This document shows, piece by piece, positions 54,199 through 61,971 of a DNA stretch of 64,000 bases (the stretch's first letter is position 1; every line of letters starts with the position of its first letter). Source of the stretch: Ulvibacterium sp965228935. GTDB lineage: Bacteria > Bacteroidota > Bacteroidia > Flavobacteriales > Flavobacteriaceae. A program made the translations under genes and the position numbers. The notes under the pieces are model-generated. The model searched no databases, had not been told where the DNA came from, and saw nothing but the letters and a program-made list of their open reading frames with translations. The DNA lies in assembly GCF_965228935.1 (NCBI RefSeq), contig NZ_OZ245846.1:3658001-3722000 (forward strand). The letters run 5' to 3'.

Positions 54199-56160
54199 AT
54201 GATTGAAATGAAAAAGTTCTTTTTAGTATCCATGACATTTTTGGCGTTGCTAGGTTGTAGCAGCGATGATTACGATTCCACGGATGACGATCCGGGAGAT
54301 GATGACCCAACTCCTCCGCAGGTTAGTACAGTACAATTGAGGAATGACGCCACTTTTGGTAACATCCTTACCGATAAAGAAGGTTTCTCGCTCTACTTCT
54401 TCTCGTTCGACAGTATGGGCGATTCCAATTGTACCGATGGCTGTGTGGACGCTTGGCCCATATTTTATGAAGCGGATCTTATCCTGGATAACGGGCTTGA
54501 TGCAGCGGATTTCGGTACCATTACCCGAAGCGATGGTGAAATGCAGACCACATACAAAGGCTGGCCCCTTTATTTGTTTGCAAATGACGCTTCGGCAAGT
54601 GATGTAAGTGGCGATGGTGCTAACGATGTGTGGTACGTGGCCAAACCCGATTATTCGATAATGATGGTCCAGGCCCAATTGGTTGGCAGGGATTCCGAGG
54701 GGAACGAGATTAATCTTACGGATACGTATGAACCGGGCGATGCACAAACCTTCTACATGACCGATGCTGAGGGTAATACTTTGTACCGCTTTATTAACGA
54801 TACCAATGGGGTGAACAATTTCACAAATGAGGACTTCTCCAATGATGCGGTATGGCCCATATTTGAGGAAACCTTACAGAATATCCCTAGTATTTTGAAT
54901 GAATCGGATTTTGGTTCCATCGACGTCTTTGGTAGGCAACAGCTTACCTATAAGGGATGGCCGCTCTACTATTTCGGGCAGGATGCCCAACGTGGCGATA
55001 ACTTTGGCGTAGGCTTTCCGGCTGCAGGCATTTGGCCTATAGTTAATCCTGATACGGAGGTCGCTCCCGAAGCGGAACCCAATGCTGTAAGATTACAGAA
55101 CGATGCTACTTTTGGCAATATCCTGACCAATTCCGATGGCTTTTCACTCTACTTCTTCTCGCTTGATAGCAAGGGCGATTCCAATTGTGTGGATGGCTGT
55201 CTGAATGCTTGGCCCATTTTTTATGAAGCGGATCTCACGTTGGATAATGGATTAGATGCGGACGATTTTGGCACTATTACCCGAAGCGATGGCGAAATGC
55301 AGACGACATATAAGGGTTGGCCGCTTTATCTCTTCGCAAATGATGCTGCCGAAGGCGATGTAAATGGAGATGGCGCAGGCGATGTTTGGTTTGTGGCCAA
55401 GCCGGATTATTCCGTAATGATGGTCCAGGCCCAATTGGTGGGAAGGGATTCCGAGGGGAACGAGACCAATCTTACGGATACCTATGAACCGGGCGATGCA
55501 CAGACCTTCTACATGACCGATGCGGAGGGCAACACGCTGTACCGATTTGTCAATGACACCAATGGGGTGAACAATTTCACGGCCGATGATTTCTCGAACA
55601 ATGGGGTATGGCCCATATTTGAAGAGGAGTTGGAGAACGTCCCCAGCATTTTAGAGACTTCGGATTTTGGTTCCATCGATGTGTTTGGTAGGCAACAGCT
55701 TACCTATAAAGGCTGGCCGCTCTACTATTTCGGGCAGGATGCCCAACGTGGCGACAACTTTGGTGTAGGCTTCCCGGTTGCCGGCGTCTGGCCCATAGTC
55801 AACCCGGATACGGAAGTTGCCCCGGATGCGGGAGGTGGCAGTAAGGTCTATGAAGTTACCAATCAGGGAGCTTCGGCCTATATTCTTTCCGGCGAAGGTC
55901 TAAACAATGCCATAAACCCGGATTTGACCCTAAAAAGAGGAGAGACTTATGAATTTAATATTAATGCCCCGGGTCATCCATTTATCATCAAAAGTGTTCA
56001 AAGCACCGGTACGGGAAATGCGTACAACGATGGGGTGACCAATAATGGCGAGGCATCGGGAACGGTAACATTTACCGTTCCAAACGATGCGCCCGATACT
56101 TTGTTTTACAATTGCGAGTTCCACAGTCCTATGACAGGAACCCTAACGATAGTAGATTGA
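54199..56160 (+). CDS. Lipoprotein with COG4315-type repeats and a C-terminal cupredoxin domain
   Basis: 653 residues (a start at 54208, MKKFFLV, is equally possible). Lipobox LLGC (Cys20), acidic linker, then four pairs of the secreted repeat known as COG4315/PF03640 (GFSLYFFSFDS, CVDAWPIFYEADL, TTYKGWPLYLFAND), arranged as two near-identical 252-residue halves. The last 95 residues are a cupredoxin: first ligand in NAPGHPFIIKS and Cys639, His642, Met645 in FYNCEFHSPMTG, a complete type I copper set. It heads operon 2 under control region 2. Suggests a surface copper or electron-transfer protein. Confidence 0.85.
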   Translation: MIEMKKFFLVSMTFLALLGCSSDDYDSTDDDPGDDDPTPPQVSTVQLRNDATFGNILTDKEGFSLYFFSFDSMGDSNCTDGCVDAWPIFYEADLILDNGLDAADFGTITRSDGEMQTTYKGWPLYLFANDASASDVSGDGANDVWYVAKPDYSIMMVQAQLVGRDSEGNEINLTDTYEPGDAQTFYMTDAEGNTLYRFINDTNGVNNFTNEDFSNDAVWPIFEETLQNIPSILNESDFGSIDVFGRQQLTYKGWPLYYFGQDAQRGDNFGVGFPAAGIWPIVNPDTEVAPEAEPNAVRLQNDATFGNILTNSDGFSLYFFSLDSKGDSNCVDGCLNAWPIFYEADLTLDNGLDADDFGTITRSDGEMQTTYKGWPLYLFANDAAEGDVNGDGAGDVWFVAKPDYSVMMVQAQLVGRDSEGNETNLTDTYEPGDAQTFYMTDAEGNTLYRFVNDTNGVNNFTADDFSNNGVWPIFEEELENVPSILETSDFGSIDVFGRQQLTYKGWPLYYFGQDAQRGDNFGVGFPVAGVWPIVNPDTEVAPDAGGGSKVYEVTNQGASAYILSGEGLNNAINPDLTLKRGETYEFNINAPGHPFIIKSVQSTGTGNAYNDGVTNNGEASGTVTFTVPNDAPDTLFYNCEFHSPMTGTLTIVD

Positions 56161-56190
56161 AAAAGGAAATTATGTTTTTTTGTTAGTTTT

Positions 56191-56225
56191 AACCTAGGGT
56201 TCTGGCAGGAACCCTAGGTTTTAAT
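56191..56225 (+). terminator. Terminator-like hairpin inside operon 2
   Basis: AACCTAGGGTTC (56191-56202) pairs perfectly with GAACCCTAGGTT (56209-56220), loop TGGCAG, followed by TTAATTTTGA. It is 30 bases after the cupredoxin-lipoprotein stop and about 60 before the next gene. No obvious promoter follows it, so it may be a partial terminator that lowers expression of the three downstream genes. Confidence 0.8.
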
Positions 56226-56282
56226 TTTGATGGTTATCAGGAATAGAAGTATTTGCAATGCTATAAAATCTATGTATTCATA

Positions 56283-56717
56283 TTGAAAAGATCGAGTAAA
56301 TTTATTGGACTATTGATTCTCATAGCTTTGATTGGAGGCCTCCTTCTGCTAAGGGGCATATACGCTTCGGAAGATATGGACATTTTAGCCGCCGAACCGG
56401 AGCTCCATTTAAATGCGGAAACGCTTATTTCCCATTTTAAAAAAGAGAATGAGCACTATCTTGAACCGGAAAAAATAGTAGAGATAGAAGGTGCTATAAA
56501 AGAAATCAATAGCATAAATAACCGGATTACCATATTACTGGAAGGAGGTGCCAATGAATCCGCCTGCGTAATATGTGACATGCAGACCGACCAACTAAAA
56601 GGGATTAAAGAATTCAAACCAAGGGATACCATACGGTTAAAGGGAGTTTTCAAAGGTTTTTTGAAGGACGCTATTTTTCTAAACTGCATTATTTCCCAAA
56701 GAATAATCAATGAATAA
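56283..56717 (+). CDS. Membrane-anchored OB-fold (tRNA_anti-like) protein, copy 2
   Basis: 144 residues from TTG at 56283, with an earlier TTG at 56253 also in frame; no ATG precedes the membrane anchor. Anchor FIGLLILIALIGGLLLLRGI is followed by an OB-fold segment (KIVEIEGAIKEINSINNRIT, DTIRLKGVFKGFLKDAIFLN), similar in plan to 52437-52832. It contains Cys residues (ACVICD) that the first copy lacks. It overlaps the YceI gene by 8 bases. Order in this operon is OB-fold then YceI, reversed relative to operon 1. Confidence 0.7.
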   Translation: MKRSSKFIGLLILIALIGGLLLLRGIYASEDMDILAAEPELHLNAETLISHFKKENEHYLEPEKIVEIEGAIKEINSINNRITILLEGGANESACVICDMQTDQLKGIKEFKPRDTIRLKGVFKGFLKDAIFLNCIISQRIINE

Positions 56718-57255
56718 AGTGATTCCACTTTTTTTCCTGTTCGTTTTTTATGGACAGTCACCGACCGAAGAAAGGATTATTGCCCGGCAGGGGAGAGTAT
56801 CTTTTTTTTCATATACATCCGTGGAAAACATAAAGGCCGAGAATAATCAGGTTTTGAGTATCATCGATCTGTCCACACATGATATAGCGGTTAGCATGCT
56901 CATGAATGCCTTTATTTTTGAAAAAGCGTTGATGCGAGAACACTTCAACGAGAGTTATATCGAATCGGACATTTATCCAAAAGCTACTTTTGAAGGCAAG
57001 ATCTTGGATTTCGACCCTTCGCAGGAAGGTGAGCAGACCAGGATGGTAAAGGGCACATTTTCCATGCACGGAACGTCCAAGGAATTGGAAATTAAGGCCA
57101 AAATAGAAAATATTCAAGGTAGGTATGTGGTATCGGGCACTTTTGAGGCCTATGTGAAGGATTACAGTATTAAAATTCCACCACTTTTGGCGGGAAATAT
57201 TGCGAAAACAATTTCGGTGGATTTTAGATTTGAATATCAGCCGTATGAAAGCTAG
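56710..57255 (+). CDS. YceI family protein, copy 2
   Basis: 181 residues: a short leader (IPLFFLFVFYGQSP), then the YceI body with FEKALMREHFNESYIESDIY and PKATFEGKILDF, matching the first copy through the ESDIYPKA core, and MVKGTFSMHGTSKELEIKAK. Probably binds a quinone- or lipid-like ligand in the periplasm. It overlaps the OB-fold gene upstream by 8 bases and the DUF5777-like gene downstream by 11. Confidence 0.88.
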   Translation: MNKVIPLFFLFVFYGQSPTEERIIARQGRVSFFSYTSVENIKAENNQVLSIIDLSTHDIAVSMLMNAFIFEKALMREHFNESYIESDIYPKATFEGKILDFDPSQEGEQTRMVKGTFSMHGTSKELEIKAKIENIQGRYVVSGTFEAYVKDYSIKIPPLLAGNIAKTISVDFRFEYQPYES

Positions 57256-58144
57256 AATCATAGTTTTGTGTTTAACCTGTGTCTGCGCTACAAATGCTGC
57301 GATAGGGCAAGACCTTTTGGGTATACTCGATAAGGAATACGAGGACACCCCCCAATATACCCAGGCGACTTTTAAATTCTCCAGGATTACCTTTGGACAT
57401 TCCATAGAAACCAGAAAAAAGGGAATTTTGGATGTCTTTGTGGCCAATCGATTTTGGAACACCCCGGCGGATAGAAGCCAAAGCTTTGCCGCGGATCGAC
57501 TAAGCACAAGGATTGCGCTGGAATATGGTATTTCAGATCGATTTTTAATAGGATTTGGGGGAACGACCTATGACGGTTTGTTCGATGCTTTCGCGAAATA
57601 CAAATTGGTCAAACAGCGGAGCGATGGTAAAGGGTCCCCTGTAAGCGTTACATTCTTTCAGGGATCGAGTTATTTCAGTGAAGCCCTGGTTTCCCCAACT
57701 ATACAGGATGATTTTTCCAATAGGCTATCTTTCACCTCACAACTGCTGATCGGCAAGAAAATTTCTCCTAATTTCTCGCTTCAGATAGCACCTACCTTTA
57801 TCCATAGGGGATTGGAGTATTCACCGGAGGATCCCCAGAGTCATTTTGCCATAGGTTTTGGGGGACGATACAAATTGGGCAATCATGTCTCGGTAGTATC
57901 CGAATACTATTATACTGCAAACCCTATAGAATCATTCGATACCTATGGCCCATTCGCCTTGGGCGTAAATTGGGAAATCGGTGATGTTATGCTTCAGTTT
58001 ATGTTGACCAATGCCGTTCGCATGGTGGAGGATTCGTTTATAACGCAGACGCGCAACAACTTCAATTTTAGAAACCCCAATTTAAACTTTGGGTTCAATA
58101 TGACGTATATCCTCCATTTTAAACGTCACCTCAAGAAAAAGTGA
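57245..58144 (+). CDS. DUF5777-like beta-barrel protein, copy 2
   Basis: 299 residues from ATG 57245. Leader KARIIVLCLTCVCATNAAIG, then QDLLGILDKEYEDTPQYTQA and ATFKFSRITFGHSIETRKKG, a DUF5777 opening, and alternating barrel strands ending FGFNMTYILHFKRHLKKK. The longer open frame to 57200 lies in the YceI coding end and lacks a leader, so ATG 57245 is chosen. Last gene of operon 2. Same family as 52858-53709, consistent with module duplication. Confidence 0.85.
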   Translation: MKARIIVLCLTCVCATNAAIGQDLLGILDKEYEDTPQYTQATFKFSRITFGHSIETRKKGILDVFVANRFWNTPADRSQSFAADRLSTRIALEYGISDRFLIGFGGTTYDGLFDAFAKYKLVKQRSDGKGSPVSVTFFQGSSYFSEALVSPTIQDDFSNRLSFTSQLLIGKKISPNFSLQIAPTFIHRGLEYSPEDPQSHFAIGFGGRYKLGNHVSVVSEYYYTANPIESFDTYGPFALGVNWEIGDVMLQFMLTNAVRMVEDSFITQTRNNFNFRNPNLNFGFNMTYILHFKRHLKKK

Positions 58145-58266
58145 TTTTTTTGGATTACAAAAAGCACTCCTTACCCATCCAGAATGTTCATTGATGCTGT
58201 GGCGGGCCAACTTCTACAATAAAACATTTCTTGAATTATGGTCTATGATATGAAATGGAACAACCC

Positions 58267-58297
58267 TTGACTTCACTGTTTTTTGTGGGATAATTTG
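58267..58297 (+). promoter_or_regulatory. Candidate promoter of the HAD-IIA gene
   Basis: TTGACTT at 58267 and TAATTTG at 58291-58297, with 21 bases between. Close to the flavobacterial TTG and TAnnTTTG boxes, but the -7 box is one base short. It lies about 80 bases before the ATG. Confidence 0.3.
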
Positions 58298-58378
58298 GCA
58301 TATAAAAAGCGGCAGTACCACTTGGTATTGCTAACTTAGCCAGTGAAATTGATTCGGATTCATTAAACAGTTTTTGCG

Positions 58379-59158
58379 ATGAAAAAAGGATTTTTGATAG
58401 ATATGGATGGGGTTATTTATAGTGGGGAAACGATGATTGAAGGAGCGGATGTCTTCATCGCCACTTTGCAACAGCAAAAAATTCCCTTTTTGTTCATGAC
58501 GAACAATAGCCAACGTACACCTTTGGATACCGTAAATAAGGTGGCCAAAATGGGCATACATATCAAGGAAGAGAATGTTTATACCAGTGCCATGGCCACC
58601 GCTTGGTTCCTTTCCTTTATGAACCCCAAGGGAACCGCCTTCGTTCTTGGGGAAGGTGGGTTGATTACCAGTTTACATCAACAAGGGTATACCTTGGTAA
58701 ATCAAAATCCGGACTATGTCGTGGTAGGGGAAGGCAGGAATTTCACCTTGGAAATGGTAAACAATGCCGTGGACATGATACTTTCGGGATCAAAACTCAT
58801 AGCGACAAACCTAGATCCCTCCCCAAAGAAAAAAGGTTGGGCAAATTTAGGCATCAAAGCCGTGGTGGCCATGATAGAAGAGGCTACCGGAAAAAAGGCC
58901 TTTTCGGTAGGAAAACCGAGCCCCGTAATGATGCGGGCCGCCCGAAAGACCTTGGGATTGGAGACCCGGGAAACGATCATTATCGGGGATACGATGGACA
59001 CCGATATATTGGGTGGCGTGCAATTGGGCTATACGACCATTTTAACATTGTCCGGAGTATCCAAAAAAAGCGTTTTGGACGATTACCCCTTTAAACCGGA
59101 TATGGTCGTTGATTCCGTAGCCCAGTTGGACTTGAAGGCCGCACTGGAAATGCAGTGA
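58379..59158 (+). CDS. HAD-IIA phosphatase, NagD-like
   Basis: 259 residues with DMDGVIYSG at residues 8-16 (nucleophile Asp8, general acid Asp10), FLFMTNNSQRTP (motif II), VGKPSPVMMRAA (motif III Lys) and ETIIIGDTMDTDILGGVQLG (motif IV). The long cap between motifs II and III is type IIA, as in NagD-like nucleotide and sugar phosphatases. Cytoplasmic. It is single, before the TSUP gene by 92 bases. All catalytic residues are present. Confidence 0.93.
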   Translation: MKKGFLIDMDGVIYSGETMIEGADVFIATLQQQKIPFLFMTNNSQRTPLDTVNKVAKMGIHIKEENVYTSAMATAWFLSFMNPKGTAFVLGEGGLITSLHQQGYTLVNQNPDYVVVGEGRNFTLEMVNNAVDMILSGSKLIATNLDPSPKKKGWANLGIKAVVAMIEEATGKKAFSVGKPSPVMMRAARKTLGLETRETIIIGDTMDTDILGGVQLGYTTILTLSGVSKKSVLDDYPFKPDMVVDSVAQLDLKAALEMQ

Positions 59159-59250
59159 CCAATACATGTAAAAAGTACGGCAAACCAGGCTTTTGTGTTT
59201 TTTGAATACAATCCCTTTAAATTCTATTTTTTGGAACTATTTTTACGTGC

Positions 59251-60006
59251 ATGGAAGAATGGTACCATTATCCGCTATTGGTAATTGTAGGTTTCGCCGT
59301 TGGGTTTATCAATACCGTAGCTGGAGGGGGGTCTTTGATTTCGCTTCCTGTATTGATTTTCTTGGGATTGCCTCCAAGCGTTGCCAACGGAACCAATAGG
59401 GTTGCCGTTGTAATTCAAAATAGCTTGGCTACCATTGGTTTTAAGAGCAAGGGCGTCACCACTTTTCCATTTAATCTGTATTTGGGCCTATCTGCTTTAT
59501 TGGGTGCCATCATCGGGGCTTATATTGCCGTGGATATCAAAGGGGAGACCTTTAATAGGATATTGGCCATTATCATGGTCATCGTTGTCCTTATCATTGT
59601 TTTTAAGCCTAAAATGAAATTGATGGAGTTACAGGAAAGGATTACGGGCAAATACCTTTGGATCGGTATCCTGGCCTTTTTCTTTTTTGGAATTTACGGT
59701 GGATTCATCAACGCGGGCCTGGGATTTATAATTATCCTATTTTTGCACTATGTAAACCAAATGACACTGGTACGGGCCAATGCCACAAAAGTGGCCGTGG
59801 TGCTCATCTATACCATAGCGGCTTTAGTGGTCTTCGTTATCAACGATAAGGTGAATTGGGAAGTCGGTCTCATATTGGCCGTTGGTAATGGAACCGGGGC
59901 TTGGTTCTCCAGTAGGATTTCGGTAAAAAAAGGGGATGGCTTCATTAAGACGTTTTTGGTCGTAATGGTCATCGCCATGTCCATAAAACTCTGGTTTTTT
60001 GGGTAA
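59251..60006 (+). CDS. TSUP (TauE/SafE) family membrane permease
   Basis: 251 residues with about eight spans and the family text GFAVGFINTVAGGGSLISLP near the start, followed by a second copy GFINAGLGFIIILFLHYVNQ in the second half, the internal duplication of TauE/SafE proteins. These export sulphite or other sulphur- or carbon-containing anions at the inner membrane; the substrate here is unknown. The neighbouring nitroreductase may be co-transcribed (50 bases apart). Confidence 0.9.
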   Translation: MEEWYHYPLLVIVGFAVGFINTVAGGGSLISLPVLIFLGLPPSVANGTNRVAVVIQNSLATIGFKSKGVTTFPFNLYLGLSALLGAIIGAYIAVDIKGETFNRILAIIMVIVVLIIVFKPKMKLMELQERITGKYLWIGILAFFFFGIYGGFINAGLGFIIILFLHYVNQMTLVRANATKVAVVLIYTIAALVVFVINDKVNWEVGLILAVGNGTGAWFSSRISVKKGDGFIKTFLVVMVIAMSIKLWFFG

Positions 60007-60056
60007 TGTAATTTGGTTAATGGAGCTTTCCATTGTTTGTAAATTTAAATACAACT

Positions 60057-60692
60057 ATGTCTCACAGTATAAAAAATCTTGAATGGCGCTATGCCGTAAA
60101 AAAATTCGATTCGGAGCGTATACTCCCCCAGGAAAAAATTGAATTGCTAAAACAGGCTTTCAATCTTACCGCCACTTCCTATGGGCTACAACCGATTAGA
60201 ATGGTAGTTTTGAAGGATAAGGAACTACAAGAACGGTTGGTGCCCCATTCCTTTGGTCAACAACAAGTAGCCCAGGCATCCCATATTCTGGTGATTTGTA
60301 TCGAAAATGTAATCAACGCCGATTTTATCAAGAACTATTTTGAAAGGGTCAAAAGAATTCGGGACACCCCGGACGAGATTATAGAACCTTATTTAGAGGC
60401 ACTCCTGGACGATTTTTCAAAGAAAGAGACCTCGGAAATTCGACAATGGTGTATCAATCAGGCGTATTTGGCCATGGGCAACCTTTTGACCGTGTGTGCC
60501 ATGGAAAAGATCGACTCCTGCCCCATGGAAGGCTTTGATCCGAAAGGTTATGATGAACTATTGGAGCTGAACAAAAGGGGTCTAAATTCCATATTGGTTC
60601 TTCCTGTGGGCTACAGGGCAAAAGACGATATGTTCTCCGGTTTTAAAAAAGTTCGAAAAAAAATGGAGGACAGCATTATCGAAATGTTCTAG
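60057..60692 (+). CDS. Nitroreductase-family flavin oxidoreductase
   Basis: 211 residues from ATG 60057 (an upstream TTG at 60033 is in frame but unlikely). The nitroreductase fold is clear: WRYAVKKFDSERILPQEKIE, SYGLQPIRMVVLKDKEL (FMN phosphate region), SEIRQWCINQAYLAMGNLLT and VLPVGYRAKDD. Members bind FMN as dimers and use NAD(P)H to reduce quinones or nitro compounds. The CCTTAAA repeat array begins 14 bases after its stop. Confidence 0.9.
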   Translation: MSHSIKNLEWRYAVKKFDSERILPQEKIELLKQAFNLTATSYGLQPIRMVVLKDKELQERLVPHSFGQQQVAQASHILVICIENVINADFIKNYFERVKRIRDTPDEIIEPYLEALLDDFSKKETSEIRQWCINQAYLAMGNLLTVCAMEKIDSCPMEGFDPKGYDELLELNKRGLNSILVLPVGYRAKDDMFSGFKKVRKKMEDSIIEMF

Positions 60693-60705
60693 AATGCGTT
60701 TATTC

Positions 60706-60761
60706 CCTTAAACCTTAAACCTTAAACCTTAAACCTTAAACCTTAAACCTTAAACCTTAAA
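60706..60761. repeat. Eight tandem copies of CCTTAAA
   Basis: Perfect 7-base units from 60706 to 60761, ending 7 bases before the ATG of the aminotransferase gene. The array sits where promoter spacing or ribosome binding would be set. Slippage would change that distance by 7 bases per step, so the gene may be subject to phase variation in expression. Confidence 0.95.
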
Positions 60762-60768
60762 CCAATAT

Positions 60769-61971
60769 ATGCCTGGATTTGAACTTTTTAGCGATAAGGA
60801 AAGAAAGGAAGTAAACGACGTGCTGGATTCCGGTGTTTTAATGCGCTATGGGTTTGATGGAAATCGTAACGGACATTGGAAAGCCCTGGCGTTGGAAAAA
60901 GCTTTGGCAGAACGTATGAAGGTCGGCTATGCCCAAGTAGTGAGTAGCGGTACCGCTGCGCTTACCATAGCCTTGGCCAGTGCTGGCATAGGGGCAGGGG
61001 ACGAGGTAATAATGCCCACGTTTACCTTCGTGGCCAGTTTCGAGTCCATTTTAGCGTTGGGAGCCGTTCCAATTTTGGTCGATGTGGATGATACGTTGAC
61101 CTTGGATCCCAAGGCGGTCGAGAATGCCATTACCAAAAGGACCAAAGCAGTGATGCCGGTACATATGTGCGGATCCATGGCCGATTTGAAGGCCTTGAAA
61201 TCCATTTGTCAAAATTATAAGCTTTTGTTGTTGGAAGATGCCTGCCAGGCCATAGGAGGTACTTTTGAGGGAAAACCTTTGGGCAGTTATGGGGATTTGG
61301 GCTGTTTTTCGTTCGATTATGTAAAGACGGTCACCTGTGGTGAAGGAGGAGCTATCATTACAAATAATAAGGACTATTATACAAATGCCGATCATTTTTC
61401 CGATCATGGCCATGACCACATTGGAAAGGATAGGGGAGCGGAAGGGCATCCTTTTTTGGGATACAATTTTAGAATATCGGAGCTTCATGCGGCCGTGGGG
61501 TTGGCGCAAATTCAACGATTGGATGAATTTCTGGCCATTCAAAAAAAGAACTATCAGATTTTACGGGAAACCTTGGAAGGCATTCCTGAAATCACCTTTA
61601 GGCGTGTTCCCCAAGCTGGGGAGGAGAGCTATGCTTTTTTGAGCTTCTTTCTTCCCAATGCAAACATGGCAAAGGAGGTTCATACGGCCCTAGGCGAAAA
61701 AGGTGTGGACGGTTGCTTTTATTGGTTTGACAATAACTGGCATTACTATCGCAAATGGGAGCATCTTATACATAAAAAATCCTTGGGCAAGCTGCCAAAG
61801 GAAGTTCGTGAACAGTTGCCCGATTATTCAAAGTCCGACTTTTCCCAGTCCGATGAATGGATCGGAAGAAATATCTCCTGTCTTATAAAATTGGGATGGT
61901 CAGAAAGCGAAGTGCAGGCCAGGGCTTTAAAAATGGCCGAAATCATTGGGAGCTTTCTAAAACAATTTTAA
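60769..61971 (+). CDS. DegT/DnrJ/EryC1 family aminotransferase
   Basis: 400 residues with the fold type I aminotransferase signatures: VSSGTAALTIALASAGIGAG, EVIMPTFTFVASFESILALG, LLLEDACQAIGG, and FSFDYVKTVTCGEGGAIITN with Lys186 as PLP lysine. These PLP enzymes make amino sugars for polysaccharides or act in antibiotic-like pathways. There are no glycosyltransferase or sugar-nucleotide genes nearby, so the substrate cannot be placed. The eight CCTTAAA units lie right before it. Its stop codon overlaps that of the convergent ribB gene. Confidence 0.92.
   Translation: MPGFELFSDKERKEVNDVLDSGVLMRYGFDGNRNGHWKALALEKALAERMKVGYAQVVSSGTAALTIALASAGIGAGDEVIMPTFTFVASFESILALGAVPILVDVDDTLTLDPKAVENAITKRTKAVMPVHMCGSMADLKALKSICQNYKLLLLEDACQAIGGTFEGKPLGSYGDLGCFSFDYVKTVTCGEGGAIITNNKDYYTNADHFSDHGHDHIGKDRGAEGHPFLGYNFRISELHAAVGLAQIQRLDEFLAIQKKNYQILRETLEGIPEITFRRVPQAGEESYAFLSFFLPNANMAKEVHTALGEKGVDGCFYWFDNNWHYYRKWEHLIHKKSLGKLPKEVREQLPDYSKSDFSQSDEWIGRNISCLIKLGWSESEVQARALKMAEIIGSFLKQF

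Noticed and set aside
60697..60715. An ATTCCC at 60703-60708 resembling the LytTR half-site
   Set aside because: It is single, has no partner 20 bp away, and is probably chance next to the CCTTAAA repeats.
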